A DNA stretch of 64,000 nucleotides, from contig NZ_RJUO01000001.1 in NCBI RefSeq assembly GCF_003752365.1, positions 496,001 through 560,000 on the forward strand, read 5' to 3'. The translations under genes were made by a program, and so were the position numbers. This document shows positions 55,312 through 64,000 of this stretch, piece after piece. Origin of the DNA: Frondihabitans sp. PhB188 (lineage in GTDB: Bacteria > Actinomycetota > Actinomycetes > Actinomycetales > Microbacteriaceae). The notes under the pieces are model-generated. The model ran no database searches, was not told the origin of the DNA, and saw nothing but the letters and a program-made list of their open reading frames with translations. Position 1 is the stretch's first letter. Each line of letters opens with the position of its first letter.

Positions 55312-55384
55312 TGGGCCCTACCGGGCTCGAACCGATGACATCCACGGTGTAAACGTGGCGCTCTACCAACTGAGCTAAAGGCCC
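55312..55384 (-). tRNA. tRNA-Val (anticodon TAC)
   Basis: A 73-nt cloverleaf on the minus strand: acceptor GGGCCTT / AGGGCCC, D-arm with AGCTCAGTTGGTAGAGC, anticodon stem CCACG / CGTGG around TTTACAC (anticodon TAC, reading GUA), T-arm ATCGG-TTCGAGC-CCGGT, discriminator A. CCA is not encoded. Confidence 0.98.
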
Positions 55385-55468
55385 GCAGCACTCCGTCGGG
55401 AGCGCGCGCAGGGTCCATGGTAGCCAAGACCGGCCGAGAGGATGATGCGCTTTCGGGGCGCGGCGGGT

Positions 55469-55474
55469 TAGCGT
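55469..55474 (+). promoter_or_regulatory. Leaderless -10 candidate, acyltransferase gene
   Basis: TAGCGT, 6 nt before the ATG at 55481. Confidence 0.5.
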
Positions 55475-55480
55475 GCCGTC

Positions 55481-56806
55481 ATGAACGCTGCTGCTCAGGG
55501 TTCGCGCGGGGGCGGCGCGGATCTGTCGGGTCGAGACCTCACTGTCGACCTCGCCCGGGTCGCCTGCGTGCTCCTCGTCGTCGTCATCCACGTGCTGATG
55601 GTCGGCGTGGGCGTCGATGCGTCGGGCGCAATCGTCACCACCAGGCCCCTCGAGGGCGAGTCGTGGTTCGACGCGGCCACCTGGTTCGGGCAGATCATGC
55701 CGCTGTTCTTCGTGGTCGGCGGGTTCGCCAGCGCCACGGCGTGGGCGTCGACGAGACGCCGCGGCGGCGACGCCGGCGACTACGTCCGCGGACGACTGCA
55801 GCGCCTGGGACGCCCGGCGGCGGGGATCTACGTGTTCCTGGCGGTCGGCCTCGTCGTGGCGACCGCGCTCGGCGTCGACGCCGGGGTCCTCGACGAGACG
55901 GCCGCAGGCATCGGCTCCCCGCTCTGGTTCCTCGCCGCCTACGGCATCACGCAGCTGTTCGTGCCCGCGATGGCGCATCTTCAGGCGACACGCCCGGTCG
56001 TCACGCTCATCGTCCTGTTCGTCGGCGGTTTCGCGGTCGACGTCGTCCGCTACCAGACCCACGTGACGAACATCGGGCTGCTCAACCTTGTCTTCGTGTG
56101 GCTCTTCGCGCAGCAGCTCGGCTTCGCCTACGCGGCGGGCTGGCTGGAGCGCGCCCGGCCGGTCGTCCTCATCGTCGTGGCGGCGGCTGCGTACCTCGCG
56201 ATGCTCCCCCTCACCGGATCGCACCGCTGGTCGGCCAACATGCTCGTCGACCTGAACCCGCCGATGACGCCGCTCATGCTGCTGGCCGTCGCTCAGCTCT
56301 GCCTGCTGCGGCTGCTCCGCCCGGCTCTGGCGCGGCTCATGCAGACGAAGGCGGCGCGGGCCGTCGTCTTTCTGGTCGGCAGCCGCGGCATGACCGTCTA
56401 CCTGTGGCACCTGCCGCTGCTGATCATCGTCAACGGCGCCCTGCTCGTGGTCGGCGCGCCCTTCCCCGACCCGGGATCGAGGGTCTGGTGGCTGACCCGC
56501 ATCCCGATGTACCTCGCGGTCATCGGCCTGGCCTTCGCCGTCTCGCTGGTGGTCGGCCGGCTCGAGAAGCCGCCGGCGGCGCTGCCAGCGGGGCGTCGGG
56601 GTCCTGCGGCGTGGGTCATCGCGGTGGCGGCCGTCCTGCTGATCGCCCCGCCGTTCGCCGTCATGCTCGACGGCCTCGACCTGAGGCTGGCCGTCATCGG
56701 CGCGCTCGCCCTGCCGCTCGGACTCTGGCTGCTCGGGCGTGGGCGACCGGGCGCGGACGCGCCGGCGAGGCCGAGCGAGGCGGTCGTCAGCGAGTTCCTG
56801 CGCTAG
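55481..56806 (+). CDS. Acyltransferase family 3 membrane protein
   Basis: A 441-residue polytopic protein of the acyltransferase 3 (OafA/YrhL-like) family. The first helix carries the family start RDLTVDLARVACVLLVVVIHVLM with the catalytic-type histidine near residue 37 (quoted: VVVIHVLM). Later blocks are WFGQIMPLFFVVGGFAS near 68, SPLWFLAAYGITQLFVPA near 145 and MTVYLWHLPLLII near 305, with about ten helices. Such enzymes acetylate or succinylate wall or exopolysaccharide sugars or antibiotics; the target is unknown. It is divergent from tRNA-Val and the GT-C gene. Confidence 0.85.
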   Translation: MNAAAQGSRGGGADLSGRDLTVDLARVACVLLVVVIHVLMVGVGVDASGAIVTTRPLEGESWFDAATWFGQIMPLFFVVGGFASATAWASTRRRGGDAGDYVRGRLQRLGRPAAGIYVFLAVGLVVATALGVDAGVLDETAAGIGSPLWFLAAYGITQLFVPAMAHLQATRPVVTLIVLFVGGFAVDVVRYQTHVTNIGLLNLVFVWLFAQQLGFAYAAGWLERARPVVLIVVAAAAYLAMLPLTGSHRWSANMLVDLNPPMTPLMLLAVAQLCLLRLLRPALARLMQTKAARAVVFLVGSRGMTVYLWHLPLLIIVNGALLVVGAPFPDPGSRVWWLTRIPMYLAVIGLAFAVSLVVGRLEKPPAALPAGRRGPAAWVIAVAAVLLIAPPFAVMLDGLDLRLAVIGALALPLGLWLLGRGRPGADAPARPSEAVVSEFLR

Positions 56807-56820
56807 AACCGCTCTGCTCG

Positions 56821-56938
56821 CAAGGACGCTCGAGGGGGTCGTCCTTGTGAGGGGGCGCAGGAACTCCGCGTTTCCTCGTGGGGCTCGCACTCACGGGGCG
56901 AGATCCTCGCGAAGCGCGCCCTCGTCCTTAGGTAAGGA
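56821..56938 (-). repeat. Phased AGGA-box intergenic element, copy 2
   Basis: On the minus strand: inverted box at 56934-56938, direct boxes at 56925-56929, 56904-56908, 56873-56877 and 56842-56846, and the final inverted box at 56822-56826. All offsets equal those of copy 1 (11126-11245). It also holds a GCAGGAACT 9-mer at 56857-56865. Confidence 0.75.
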
Positions 56939-56942
56939 TGAC

Positions 56943-56982
56943 GCTCAGTTCAGGAAGCGGCTCAGTTCAGGAAGAGGCTCAG
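56943..56982. repeat. 17-bp tandem repeat at the peroxiredoxin 3' end
   Basis: GCTCAGTTCAGGAAGCG at 56943-56959 and the same with one change at 56960-56976, then six bases of a third unit that includes the stop codon of the peroxiredoxin gene. Confidence 0.88.
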
Positions 56983-57452
56983 ACGCCCACGGGCACGAGC
57001 GCGTCGAGCGCAGCCCGGTAGTCGGCCATGTCGCGCGCCTGGCCCGGCGCGGTGACGAAGTGCTCCTGGATCACGCCGTCGATGTCGATCAGGAACGTCG
57101 CACGGTTGGCGAAGCCCTTGTGCTCGAGGAAGACGCCGTACTCCTTCGCGACCTCGCCGTGCGGCCAGAAGTCGGCGAGAAGCGTGAAGTCGTAGCCTTC
57201 GGTCTCGGCGAACGATCGGAGCGTCGCCTTCGAGTCGACGGAGATGCCGATGAGCTCGATCCGGTGGTCTTTGAAGAGGGCGATGTTGTCGCGGAGCTGG
57301 CACAGCTCGGTGGTGCAGGTGCTCGAGAAGGCGAGCGGGAAGAACACGAGGGCGACGGGCTTGACGCCGCGGAAGTCGGCCAGACGGACGTGCTCGCCGT
57401 ACTGGTTCGGCAGGTCGAAGTCGGGAGCCCGGACGTCGTTCTCCAGAGCCAT
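56979..57452 (-). CDS. AhpE-like peroxiredoxin
   Basis: Reduces hydroperoxides and peroxynitrite through a reactive cysteine. The 157-residue thioredoxin-fold protein has APDFDLPNQYGE near 9-20 and the peroxidatic C46 in PLAFSSTCTTELC, with C51 five residues later, the arrangement of AhpE-type one-cysteine peroxiredoxins. WPHGEVAKEYGVF near 94 and ANRATFLIDIDGVI near 114 are the downstream family blocks. ATG at 57452 follows GAGAGGAC; a longer in-frame reading to 57536 adds residues unlike the family. It is divergent from aceE. Confidence 0.92.
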   Translation of the reverse strand: MALENDVRAPDFDLPNQYGEHVRLADFRGVKPVALVFFPLAFSSTCTTELCQLRDNIALFKDHRIELIGISVDSKATLRSFAETEGYDFTLLADFWPHGEVAKEYGVFLEHKGFANRATFLIDIDGVIQEHFVTAPGQARDMADYRAALDALVPVGV

Positions 57453-57666
57453 GCTGTGTTGTCCTCTCAGATCGTGGCTCGCAGAGGTGGCGCGAGGCAC
57501 GGCTGGCAATGCTACGCCTGCGCACCGGGAATGCAAGGACTGCGACTGAGAGGCGCTCCCTGCCGGAGTCAGTAGAGTGTTGTCGTCGGGCCCGACCCGT
57601 CCCCACCCCCGGACGATGATGTGCTCGACACGACTGTGTCTGCCTACAAAACGAACGAGGTCAAGG

Positions 57667-60411
57667 GTGTCGGTAAACGATCAGGATCCGTATTCGGTCG
57701 ACGATTTCGACAGGGATCCCGAAGAGACCGCGGAGTGGAGAGAGTCGCTCGACGCCCTCGTCGCGACTCACGGCCACGAGCGCGCTCGCGAGATCATGCT
57801 CAGTCTCCTGTCGCGGTCGCGCGATCTGCACGTCAACGTGCCGATGGTGCCGACCACCGACTACATCAACACGATCGCCCCCGAGAACGAGCCCCAGTTC
57901 CCGGGCGACGAAGACCTCGAGCGCCGCTACCGCAAGTGGATCCGCTGGAACGCGGCCATCACCGTGCACCGCGCGCAGCGACCCGGCATCTCGGTCGGCG
58001 GCCACATCTCGACCTACGCCTCGTCGGCCGCTCTCTACGAGGTCGGCTACAACCACTTCTTCCGTGCGCAGGGCGCTCCCGGCGGCGGCGACCAGATCTT
58101 CTTCCAGGGCCACGCCTCCCCCGGCATGTACGCCCGGTCCTTCCTCGAGGGCCGCCTCGACGAGCACGCGCTCGACGGATTCCGCCAGGAGAAGTCGCAC
58201 GGCGTCGACGGCCTGTCGTCGTACCCGCACCCGCGGCTCATGCCCGACTACTGGCAGTTCCCGACCGTGTCGATGGGCCTCGGACCGATCAACGCGATCT
58301 ACCAGGCGCAGCAGGCCAAGTACCTCACCAACCGCGGCATCAAGGACGCCTCCGACCAGCAGGTCTGGGCGTTTCTTGGCGACGGCGAGCTCGACGAGGT
58401 CGAGAGCCGCGGCCAGCTCCAGGTGGCGGCCAACGACGGCCTCGACAACCTGAACTTTGTCATCAACTGCAACCTGCAGCGCCTCGACGGCCCGGTCCGC
58501 GGCAACGGCAAGATCATCCAGGAGCTCGAGAGCTTCTTCCGCGGAGCCGGCTGGAACGTCATCAAGGTCGTCTGGGGTCGCGAGTGGGACGAACTGCTGT
58601 CCCGCGACGACGACGGCGCGCTCGTCAACCTGATGAACCGCACCCCCGACGGCGACTACCAGACGTACAAGGCCGAGTCGGGCGCCTACGTGCGCGAGAA
58701 CTTCTTCGGCCGCGACCCGCGCACCCTCGAGCTCGTGAAGAACTACTCCGACGACGACGTGTGGAACCTCAAGCGCGGCGGCCACGACTACCGCAAGGTC
58801 TACGCGGCCTACAAGGCGGCGGTCGAGCACAAGGGCCAGCCCACGGTCATCCTGGCGAAGACGGTCAAGGGCTACGGCCTGGGCCCGTCGTTCGAGGGCC
58901 GCAACGCGACCCACCAGATGAAGAAGCTGACCCTCGACAACCTCAAGAAGTTCCGCGACGAGATGAGCATCCCCATCACCGACGCGACTCTCGATGAGAA
59001 CCCGTACCTGCCGCCGTACTACCACCCCGGTCAGAACGACGAGGCGATCGAGTACCTCCAGGCGCGCCGTCGCGAGCTCGGCGGGTACATCCCCGAGCGC
59101 CGATCGAAGTTCACGCAGATCCCCGTGCCCGACGAGGCCGCCTACGGCGTCGTCAAGAAGGGCTCGGGAAAGCAGGAGGTCGCCACGACCATGGCGTTCG
59201 CGCGCCTCCTGAAAGACCTGCTGCGCGCACCCGACTTCGGCCACCGCATTGTCCCGATCATCCCCGACGAGGCGCGCACGTTCGGCATGGACGCGTACTT
59301 CCCGACCTCGAAGATCTACAACCCCAAGGGCCAGACCTACACGTCGGTCGACCGCGAGCAGCTCCTGGCCTACAAGGAGAGCCCGCAGGGCCAGATCATC
59401 CACGTCGGGATCAACGAGGCCGGCGCCTTCGCGGCCTTCACCGCTGCGGGCACCAGCTACTCGACGCAGGGCGAGCCGCTGATCCCGGTCTACGTCTTCT
59501 ACTCGATGTTCGGCTTCCAGCGCACCGGCGACGCCATGTGGGCCGCGGGCGACCAGATGGCACGCGGCTTCATCATCGGCGCCACCGCCGGCCGCACCAC
59601 GCTCACCGGCGAGGGCCTGCAGCACGCCGACGGACACTCGCACCTGCTCTCCTCGACCAACCCGGCCGTCGTCAGCTACGACCCGGCGTACGGCTATGAG
59701 ATCGGCCAGATCGTCAAGGCCGGAGTCGAGCGCATGTACGGCACCGACGACCAGGGCAACGCGAGCCACCCCGACCCCAACGTCATGTACTACATCACGG
59801 TGTACAACGAGCCGATGCAGCAGCCTGTGGAGCCCGAGGGCGTCGACGTCGAGGGCATCGTCAAGGGCATCCACCGCATCTCCGAGGCGCAGAACCTGGG
59901 GCCGCGCGCGCAGCTCCTCGCCTCGGGCGTCGGCGTCCCGTGGGCGCTCGAGGCGCAGCAGCTCCTGGCCGAGGACTGGAACGTCGCGGCCGACGTCTGG
60001 AGCGTCACGAGCTGGACCGAGCTGCGCCGCGACGGCCTCGCCGCCGACGAGCACAACTTCCTCTACCCGAACGACGAGCCGAAGGTCCCGTACCTGACGC
60101 AGAAGCTGCAGGGTGCCGAGGGGCCGGTCGTCGCGGTCTCCGACTTCATGCACGCCGTCCAGGACCAGATCCGCCAGTTCGTCCCGAGCGACTACTACAC
60201 GCTCGGCGCCGACGGCTTCGGGTTCTCCGACACGCGTCCGGCCGCCCGACGCTTCTTCAAGATCGACGGCCCGTCGATGGTGGTCCGCACGCTGCAGGCC
60301 CTCGCCAAGCGCGGCGAGGTCGACCCGAGCGTCGTGCAGCAGGCCATCGACCGCTACCAGCTGCACGAGGTGACGGCCGGGACCTCGGGGTCGGCCGGCG
60401 GGGAGAGCTGA
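57667..60411 (+). CDS. aceE: Pyruvate dehydrogenase E1 component, homodimeric
   Basis: Decarboxylates pyruvate with thiamine diphosphate and passes the acetyl group to lipoyl-E2. The 914-residue product matches the AceE family (about 890-930). Key blocks: [22 protein letters not shown] near 118-139 (in parts), the TPP motif [13 protein letters not shown] near 240 ending [11 protein letters not shown], and [28 protein letters not shown] (in parts) near 595-622. The GTG at 57667 is taken as start with GAGG six bases upstream; upstream in-frame codons lack similarity. E2 and E3 are elsewhere (sucB, lpdA at 26.8-29.8 kb are candidates). It is followed after 7 bases by fasR. Confidence 0.96.
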   Translation: MSVNDQDPYSVDDFDRDPEETAEWRESLDALVATHGHERAREIMLSLLSRSRDLHVNVPMVPTTDYINTIAPENEPQFPGDEDLERRYRKWIRWNAAITVHRAQRPGISVGGHISTYASSAALYEVGYNHFFRAQGAPGGGDQIFFQGHASPGMYARSFLEGRLDEHALDGFRQEKSHGVDGLSSYPHPRLMPDYWQFPTVSMGLGPINAIYQAQQAKYLTNRGIKDASDQQVWAFLGDGELDEVESRGQLQVAANDGLDNLNFVINCNLQRLDGPVRGNGKIIQELESFFRGAGWNVIKVVWGREWDELLSRDDDGALVNLMNRTPDGDYQTYKAESGAYVRENFFGRDPRTLELVKNYSDDDVWNLKRGGHDYRKVYAAYKAAVEHKGQPTVILAKTVKGYGLGPSFEGRNATHQMKKLTLDNLKKFRDEMSIPITDATLDENPYLPPYYHPGQNDEAIEYLQARRRELGGYIPERRSKFTQIPVPDEAAYGVVKKGSGKQEVATTMAFARLLKDLLRAPDFGHRIVPIIPDEARTFGMDAYFPTSKIYNPKGQTYTSVDREQLLAYKESPQGQIIHVGINEAGAFAAFTAAGTSYSTQGEPLIPVYVFYSMFGFQRTGDAMWAAGDQMARGFIIGATAGRTTLTGEGLQHADGHSHLLSSTNPAVVSYDPAYGYEIGQIVKAGVERMYGTDDQGNASHPDPNVMYYITVYNEPMQQPVEPEGVDVEGIVKGIHRISEAQNLGPRAQLLASGVGVPWALEAQQLLAEDWNVAADVWSVTSWTELRRDGLAADEHNFLYPNDEPKVPYLTQKLQGAEGPVVAVSDFMHAVQDQIRQFVPSDYYTLGADGFGFSDTRPAARRFFKIDGPSMVVRTLQALAKRGEVDPSVVQQAIDRYQLHEVTAGTSGSAGGES

Positions 60412-60418
60412 TCCGGTC

Positions 60419-61720
60419 GTGAGCGCCCCGCGCACTCAAGACCCGGCGGCCAAGAAGAAGACGCTGGCGTGGCTTCGGGCCGTCTCGGGCGAGTTCGCCA
60501 CCGCGACGATCAAGAAGCTCGACGAGACGCTGCCCTGGTACGGCTCCATGCCACCAGGGCGGCGCTCGGCCGTGGGCCTCGTCGCCCAGGCCGGAATCTC
60601 GTCGTTCATCAGCTGGTTCGAAGACCCCAAGGCGACGCCGTGGATCGCGGCGGACGTGTTCGGAGCGGCTCCTCGCGAGCTGCTCCGGAGCGTCAGCCTC
60701 CAGCAGACCCTGCAGCTGATCCGCGTCACCTGCGAGGTGGTCGAAGACCGCGTGCAAGACCGCGACAGCTACCTCCGCGAGGCGATCCTGCTCTACTCGC
60801 GCGAGATCGCATTCGCCGCGGCCGACGTGTACGCCCGCGCCGCCGAAGCGCGCGGCCTGTGGGACGCCAGGCTCGAGGCCCTGGTCGTCGACTCGATCCT
60901 CTCGGGCGAGTACGACGACGAGCTGCCGTCGCGCATCGCGGCCCTCGGCTGGCACGGCCACGGCGAGGTCGCCGTGCTCGTGGGCACGGCCCCGCGCATG
61001 CTCGACGTCGACGTGCTGCGCCGCACCGCCCGGCACCTCGACGCCGACGTGCTCATCGGCGTTCAGGGGTCGCGGCTGGTCCTCGTGATCGGCCGCGCCG
61101 AGTCCGACGCCGAAGACGAGCTCAGCACGACGGCCGCCGACGGTGGTCATCCGGCAGGACGAGTCGCCTCGTCTCCGATCACCGCCGCGCCGGCGACCGC
61201 CAAGCTGCATCCGTCGTTCACCGAGATCGCGCAGGCACTCGAGCCCGGCTTCGGCGACGGGCCGCTCGTCCTCGGCCACGAGGTGCCCGGGCTCGTCGAC
61301 GCGTCCGGCAGCGCCAAGGCCGCCCTCGCCGGATTCGCCGTGGCGCGTGCCTGGCGCAACGCACCCCGCCCGGCTCAGGCCGACGACCTCCTGCCGGAAC
61401 GCGCCCTTGCCGGCGATCCCGTCGCCCGGACCACGCTCGTGAACCGCATCTACCGGCCGCTCAAGACGCATTCGTCCGAGCTGCTGACCACGCTCTGGTG
61501 CTACCTCGACAACGGCCGCTCCCTCGAGGCGACGGCCCGAGAGCTCTTCGTCCACCCCAACACGGTGAGGTACCGCCTCAAGCGCGTGACCGACGTGATC
61601 GGGTGGGACGCCACCGGCGCCCGCGAGGCGCTGATCCTGCAGGCCGCCCTGATCCTGGGCTCGATCGCCGATCCCGACACCCCGACGCGTCGAAATAAGC
61701 GCGGAGGCGCCGCCAAGTGA
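60419..61720 (+). CDS. fasR: PucR-family regulator, FasR-like
   Basis: A 433-residue DNA-binding protein. The C-terminal PucR helix-turn-helix is seen as LWCYLDNGRSLEATARELFVHPNTVRYRLKRV in parts (NGRSLEATARELFVH near 365-379, NTVRYRLKR near 381-389). The rest is an all-helical N-terminal part and a GGDEF-like middle. Gene order aceE-fasR-fabD-fabH-acpP equals that of Streptomyces, where FasR activates the fab operon; the name rests on this order and the HTH. GTG at 60419 is seven bases past the aceE stop. A 79-base gap with no clear hairpin separates it from fabD. Confidence 0.88.
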   Translation: MSAPRTQDPAAKKKTLAWLRAVSGEFATATIKKLDETLPWYGSMPPGRRSAVGLVAQAGISSFISWFEDPKATPWIAADVFGAAPRELLRSVSLQQTLQLIRVTCEVVEDRVQDRDSYLREAILLYSREIAFAAADVYARAAEARGLWDARLEALVVDSILSGEYDDELPSRIAALGWHGHGEVAVLVGTAPRMLDVDVLRRTARHLDADVLIGVQGSRLVLVIGRAESDAEDELSTTAADGGHPAGRVASSPITAAPATAKLHPSFTEIAQALEPGFGDGPLVLGHEVPGLVDASGSAKAALAGFAVARAWRNAPRPAQADDLLPERALAGDPVARTTLVNRIYRPLKTHSSELLTTLWCYLDNGRSLEATARELFVHPNTVRYRLKRVTDVIGWDATGAREALILQAALILGSIADPDTPTRRNKRGGAAK

Positions 61721-61799
61721 GCGACTCATACAACGCTCGGCCGGATTCTTGGTCGAGTCGCCACAGGGCCGTGGCTCGATTGGTTGGCAGGATGGTCCG

Positions 61800-62738
61800 G
61801 TGATCGTTCTCGTAGCTCCCGGCCAGGGATCGCAGACCCCCGGCTTCCTCACTCCCTGGATCGACGACCCCGCGGCGCGTGCCCAGCTCGAAGAGCTGTC
61901 GGACGCATCGGGTGTCGACCTCGTCGCGCACGGCACCTCGTCTGACGCCGACACGATCCGCGACACCGCGGTTGCACAGCCGCTCATCGTGGCCGCCGGC
62001 CTCGTGACGGCCCGCGCGCTGTTCGATCGCGTCGACCGCTCCGCCGTCACCGGAGTCGCCGGCCACTCGGTGGGCGAGCTCACCGCCGCCGCTCTCGCCG
62101 GCGTGGTGTCGGAGGCCGACGCGGTCTCCCTCGTCACCGTCCGGGCGTCCGGCATGGCGGACGCTGCGGCCGCGGAGCCCACCGGAATGAGCGCCGTCCT
62201 CGGCGGCGACGAGACCGAGGTCCTGCCGAAGCTCGCCGAGCTGGGCCTCGAGCCCGCCAACTTCAACGGCGGCGGCCAGATCGTCGTGGCCGGTGCGCTC
62301 GACGCCCTCGCCCGCCTGGCCGAGGAGCCTCCGGCCAAGGCCCGCGTCATCGCCCTCCAGGTGGCCGGCGCCTTCCACACCCGCTACATGGGCTCGGCCG
62401 TCGACCCCCTGCGCACGGCCGCAGCCGCCATCGCCACGTCCGACCCGACGACGCGCCTCTGGACCAACTTCGACGGGTCCGAGATCGCCGACGGCCGCCG
62501 GTTCGTCGACCTGCTCGTCGACCAGGTCGCCTCGCCCGTCCGCTGGGACCGCACGATGGAGTCGTTCACCGCCGCCGGCGTGACCGGGCTCATCGAGCTG
62601 GCCCCCGCCGGAGCCCTCGTCGGCCTCGCCAAGCGCGGTCTGAAGAGCCCGTCGGGCGAGAAGCTTCCGACCGTCGCCATCAAGACCCCCGACGACCTCC
62701 AGGCCGCCGTCGACCTCCTGCAGGGAGCAGCCTCATGA
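61800..62738 (+). CDS. fabD: Malonyl-CoA:ACP transacylase
   Basis: Loads malonyl groups onto acyl carrier protein for fatty-acid synthesis. The 312-residue product starts VIVLVAPGQGSQTPGF and has the nucleophile S90 in GHSVGE, the histidine in AGAFHTRYM near 192 and the ASPVRWDRTM block near 241. GTG at 61800 is taken because it starts exactly at the family N-terminus; GCAGGATGG lies upstream. Its stop overlaps the ATG of fabH as ATGA, so the two are coupled. Probably the first gene of a fabD-fabH-acpP operon. Confidence 0.95.
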   Translation: MIVLVAPGQGSQTPGFLTPWIDDPAARAQLEELSDASGVDLVAHGTSSDADTIRDTAVAQPLIVAAGLVTARALFDRVDRSAVTGVAGHSVGELTAAALAGVVSEADAVSLVTVRASGMADAAAAEPTGMSAVLGGDETEVLPKLAELGLEPANFNGGGQIVVAGALDALARLAEEPPAKARVIALQVAGAFHTRYMGSAVDPLRTAAAAIATSDPTTRLWTNFDGSEIADGRRFVDLLVDQVASPVRWDRTMESFTAAGVTGLIELAPAGALVGLAKRGLKSPSGEKLPTVAIKTPDDLQAAVDLLQGAAS

Positions 62739-63742
62739 CCCCGATCCTCCTCCAGAACCCCACCCGCGAGTTCACGCGCATCTACTCGTTCGGCGCCGCG
62801 CGCGGCGACGTGGTGGTGCCTAACGCCGACATCATCGAGCCGATCAACTCGTCTGACGAGTGGATCCGCCAGCGCACCGGCGTCATCACCCGCATGCGCG
62901 CCAGCCGCGACGTCGAGGCCATCGACCTCGCCGAGACCGCGTCGCGCGAGGCCATCGAGAAGGCCGGCATCGACCCGTCGCGGATCGGCGCCGTGCTCGT
63001 CGCCACGATCAGCAACACCGTGCCGACCCCGTCGATGGCCGCGCTCCTCGCCGAGCGCGTCGGGGCCAACCCCGCCGCGGCCTACGACATCAGCGCCGCC
63101 TGCGCCGGGTACGCCTACGGAATCGCCCAGGCCGACGCCCTCATCAAGTCGGGTATCGCCGAGTACGTCCTCGTCGTCGGCGCCGAGAAGCTCAGCGACA
63201 TCATCGAGCCGACCGACCGCTCCATCTCGTTCCTCCTCGCCGACGGCGCGGGCGCGGCGATCGTCGGCCCCAGCGACACCCCCGGCATCTCGCCCACCGT
63301 GTGGGGCTCCGACGGGTCGAAGTGGGACACCATCGGCATGACCGCCACGACCCGCGCCTACCGCGAGGGAGCCGGCGACATCGCCTGGCCGACCATCCGC
63401 CAGGAGGGCCAGACGGTCTTCCGCTGGGCCGTATGGGAGATGGCAAAGGCCGCAAAGCTCGCCCTCGAGAAGGCCGGCATCCAGGCCGCCGATCTCGCCG
63501 CCTTCGTGCCGCACCAGGCCAACATGCGCATCATCGACGAGTTCGCGAAGCAGCTCGGCCTGCCCGACACGGTCGTGATCGGGCGCGACATCGAGACCAC
63601 CGGCAACACCTCGGCGGCGAGCATCCCGCTCGCCACGCACCGCCTGCTCGCGGAGCACCCGGAGCTCTCGGGCGGACTCGCGCTCCAGATCGGGTTCGGG
63701 GCCGGCCTGGTGTTCGGGGCCCAGGTGGTCGTGCTGCCGTAG
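62735..63742 (+). CDS. fabH: 3-oxoacyl-ACP synthase III
   Basis: Starts fatty-acid chains by condensing an acyl-CoA primer with malonyl-ACP. The 335-residue protein has the catalytic triad C123 (ISAACAGYAYG), H260 (FVPHQANMRI) and N291 (TTGNTSAASIP). The lineage of actinobacteria makes branched fatty acids, so branched acyl-CoA primers are likely but not shown. ATG at 62735 overlaps the fabD stop. A 135-base gap separates it from acpP. Confidence 0.96.
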   Translation: MTPILLQNPTREFTRIYSFGAARGDVVVPNADIIEPINSSDEWIRQRTGVITRMRASRDVEAIDLAETASREAIEKAGIDPSRIGAVLVATISNTVPTPSMAALLAERVGANPAAAYDISAACAGYAYGIAQADALIKSGIAEYVLVVGAEKLSDIIEPTDRSISFLLADGAGAAIVGPSDTPGISPTVWGSDGSKWDTIGMTATTRAYREGAGDIAWPTIRQEGQTVFRWAVWEMAKAAKLALEKAGIQAADLAAFVPHQANMRIIDEFAKQLGLPDTVVIGRDIETTGNTSAASIPLATHRLLAEHPELSGGLALQIGFGAGLVFGAQVVVLP

Positions 63743-63808
63743 GGGCCCGAGTTCCTGCGCCCTCGAAGCCGAGCGGAGCCCTTCGAAAACCACCGGTCCA
63801 GCGTGCCG

Positions 63809-63838
63809 TGCACCCGCGCTGACACCGTGCAATAGGAT
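63809..63838 (+). promoter_or_regulatory. Promoter candidate for acpP
   Basis: TGCACC and TAGGAT with an 18-bp spacer, about 40 bp before the acpP ATG. The -10 is good, the -35 weak. It would allow acpP to be made at higher level than fabD-fabH. Confidence 0.4.
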
Positions 63839-63877
63839 TTACCCCGGTCACAACGACACCTCAAGGAGAGAACAACA

Positions 63878-64000
63878 ATGGCACAGTCCACCGAAGAAGT
63901 CCTGGCCGGCCTGGCCGAGCTCATCAACGACGAGACCGGTATCGCCACCGACACCGTCGAGATGGACAAGTCGTTCACCGACGACCTCGACATCGACTCG
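63878..64000 (+). CDS. acpP: Acyl carrier protein (3' end outside window)
   Basis: Carries growing fatty acyl chains on a phosphopantetheine arm. The 41 codons inside the window read MAQSTEEVLAGLAELINDET, then GIATDTVEMDKSF and TDDLDIDS; the final serine S41 is the phosphopantetheine attachment site of the DSL motif, so the window ends exactly on it. A typical ACP has about 80 residues, so half of the gene is outside. ATG at 63878 follows CAAGGAGAG eight bases upstream. fabF would be expected next. Confidence 0.96.
   Translation, partial: MAQSTEEVLAGLAELINDETGIATDTVEMDKSFTDDLDIDS

Noticed and set aside
55257-55427. N-terminal extension of the GT-C transferase gene
   Set aside because: The extension would translate through the tRNA-Val gene; the GTG at 55256 has a leaderless hexamer in the usual place.
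57661-60435. 924-residue open frame antisense to aceE
   Set aside because: Shadow frame of a complete, highly conserved gene.

Overview
The window is chromosomal DNA of a very GC-rich actinobacterium. The gene content and order (dxs, aconitase, DUF3159-DUF3710-dut, DUF3093/DUF4193, sepH, a second type II topoisomerase pair, sigA, PAC2, lpdA-sucB, glnA/glnE/glnA2, nadE, map, ppgK, rnpB, aceE-fasR-fabD-fabH-acpP) fit the Micrococcales, and I infer the family Microbacteriaceae. The family call is inference; no rRNA gene is present. There is no phage, insertion sequence or CRISPR array. It reads as core genome with small lineage-specific inserts.

Layout. 1-9 kb: isoprenoid start (dxs, cut at the left edge), aconitase, dUTPase operon, sepH. 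9-12 kb: a patch of small genes of mostly unknown role (PH-like membrane protein, alpha/beta hydrolase, ClgR-like regulator, ASCH protein) containing an unusual box element. 12-18 kb: phosphodiesterase, then topoisomerase IV-type parC and parE convergent around palindromic repeats. 18-25 kb: DUF7455, phosphoesterase, a GatD/MurT-like pair, sigA, an MFS carrier, PAC2. 25-32 kb: leucyl aminopeptidase, lpdA and sucB (2-oxo acid dehydrogenase parts), a membrane pseudokinase-like protein, DUF4191, RDD. 32-46 kb: nitrogen genes (glnA with a GlnR-type operator, glnE, glnA2, nadE) interrupted by an exopolysaccharide-type locus (hyaluronan-synthase-like GT2, membrane-anchored GH26, UDP-glucose dehydrogenase). 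46-57 kb: map, ppgK, rnpB, a C4-ribbon relative, Nif3-like protein, GH25 lysozyme, GT-C transferase, tRNA-Val, acyltransferase, peroxiredoxin. 57.6-64 kb: aceE followed by the fasR-fabD-fabH-acpP fatty-acid cluster, cut at the right edge exactly at the acyl-carrier serine.

The genes connect central carbon flow (PDH E1, E2, E3, aconitase) to fatty-acid synthesis and to nitrogen assimilation with adenylyl control. The most notable observation is that the MurT/GatD-like pair has lost the glutaminase catalytic residues and the zinc-ribbon cysteines. In Microbacteriaceae the D-Glu alpha-carboxyl of peptidoglycan is typically used for group B cross-linking instead of being amidated, so this pair is a candidate for a re-purposed peptidoglycan ligase. 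Other notable signals are a two-copy intergenic element with six AGGA-type boxes in identical, helix-phased spacing; a dispersed 9-mer (GCAGGAACT) far above chance; and a large set of apparently leaderless promoters with a TANNNT hexamer 6-7 nt before the start codon.
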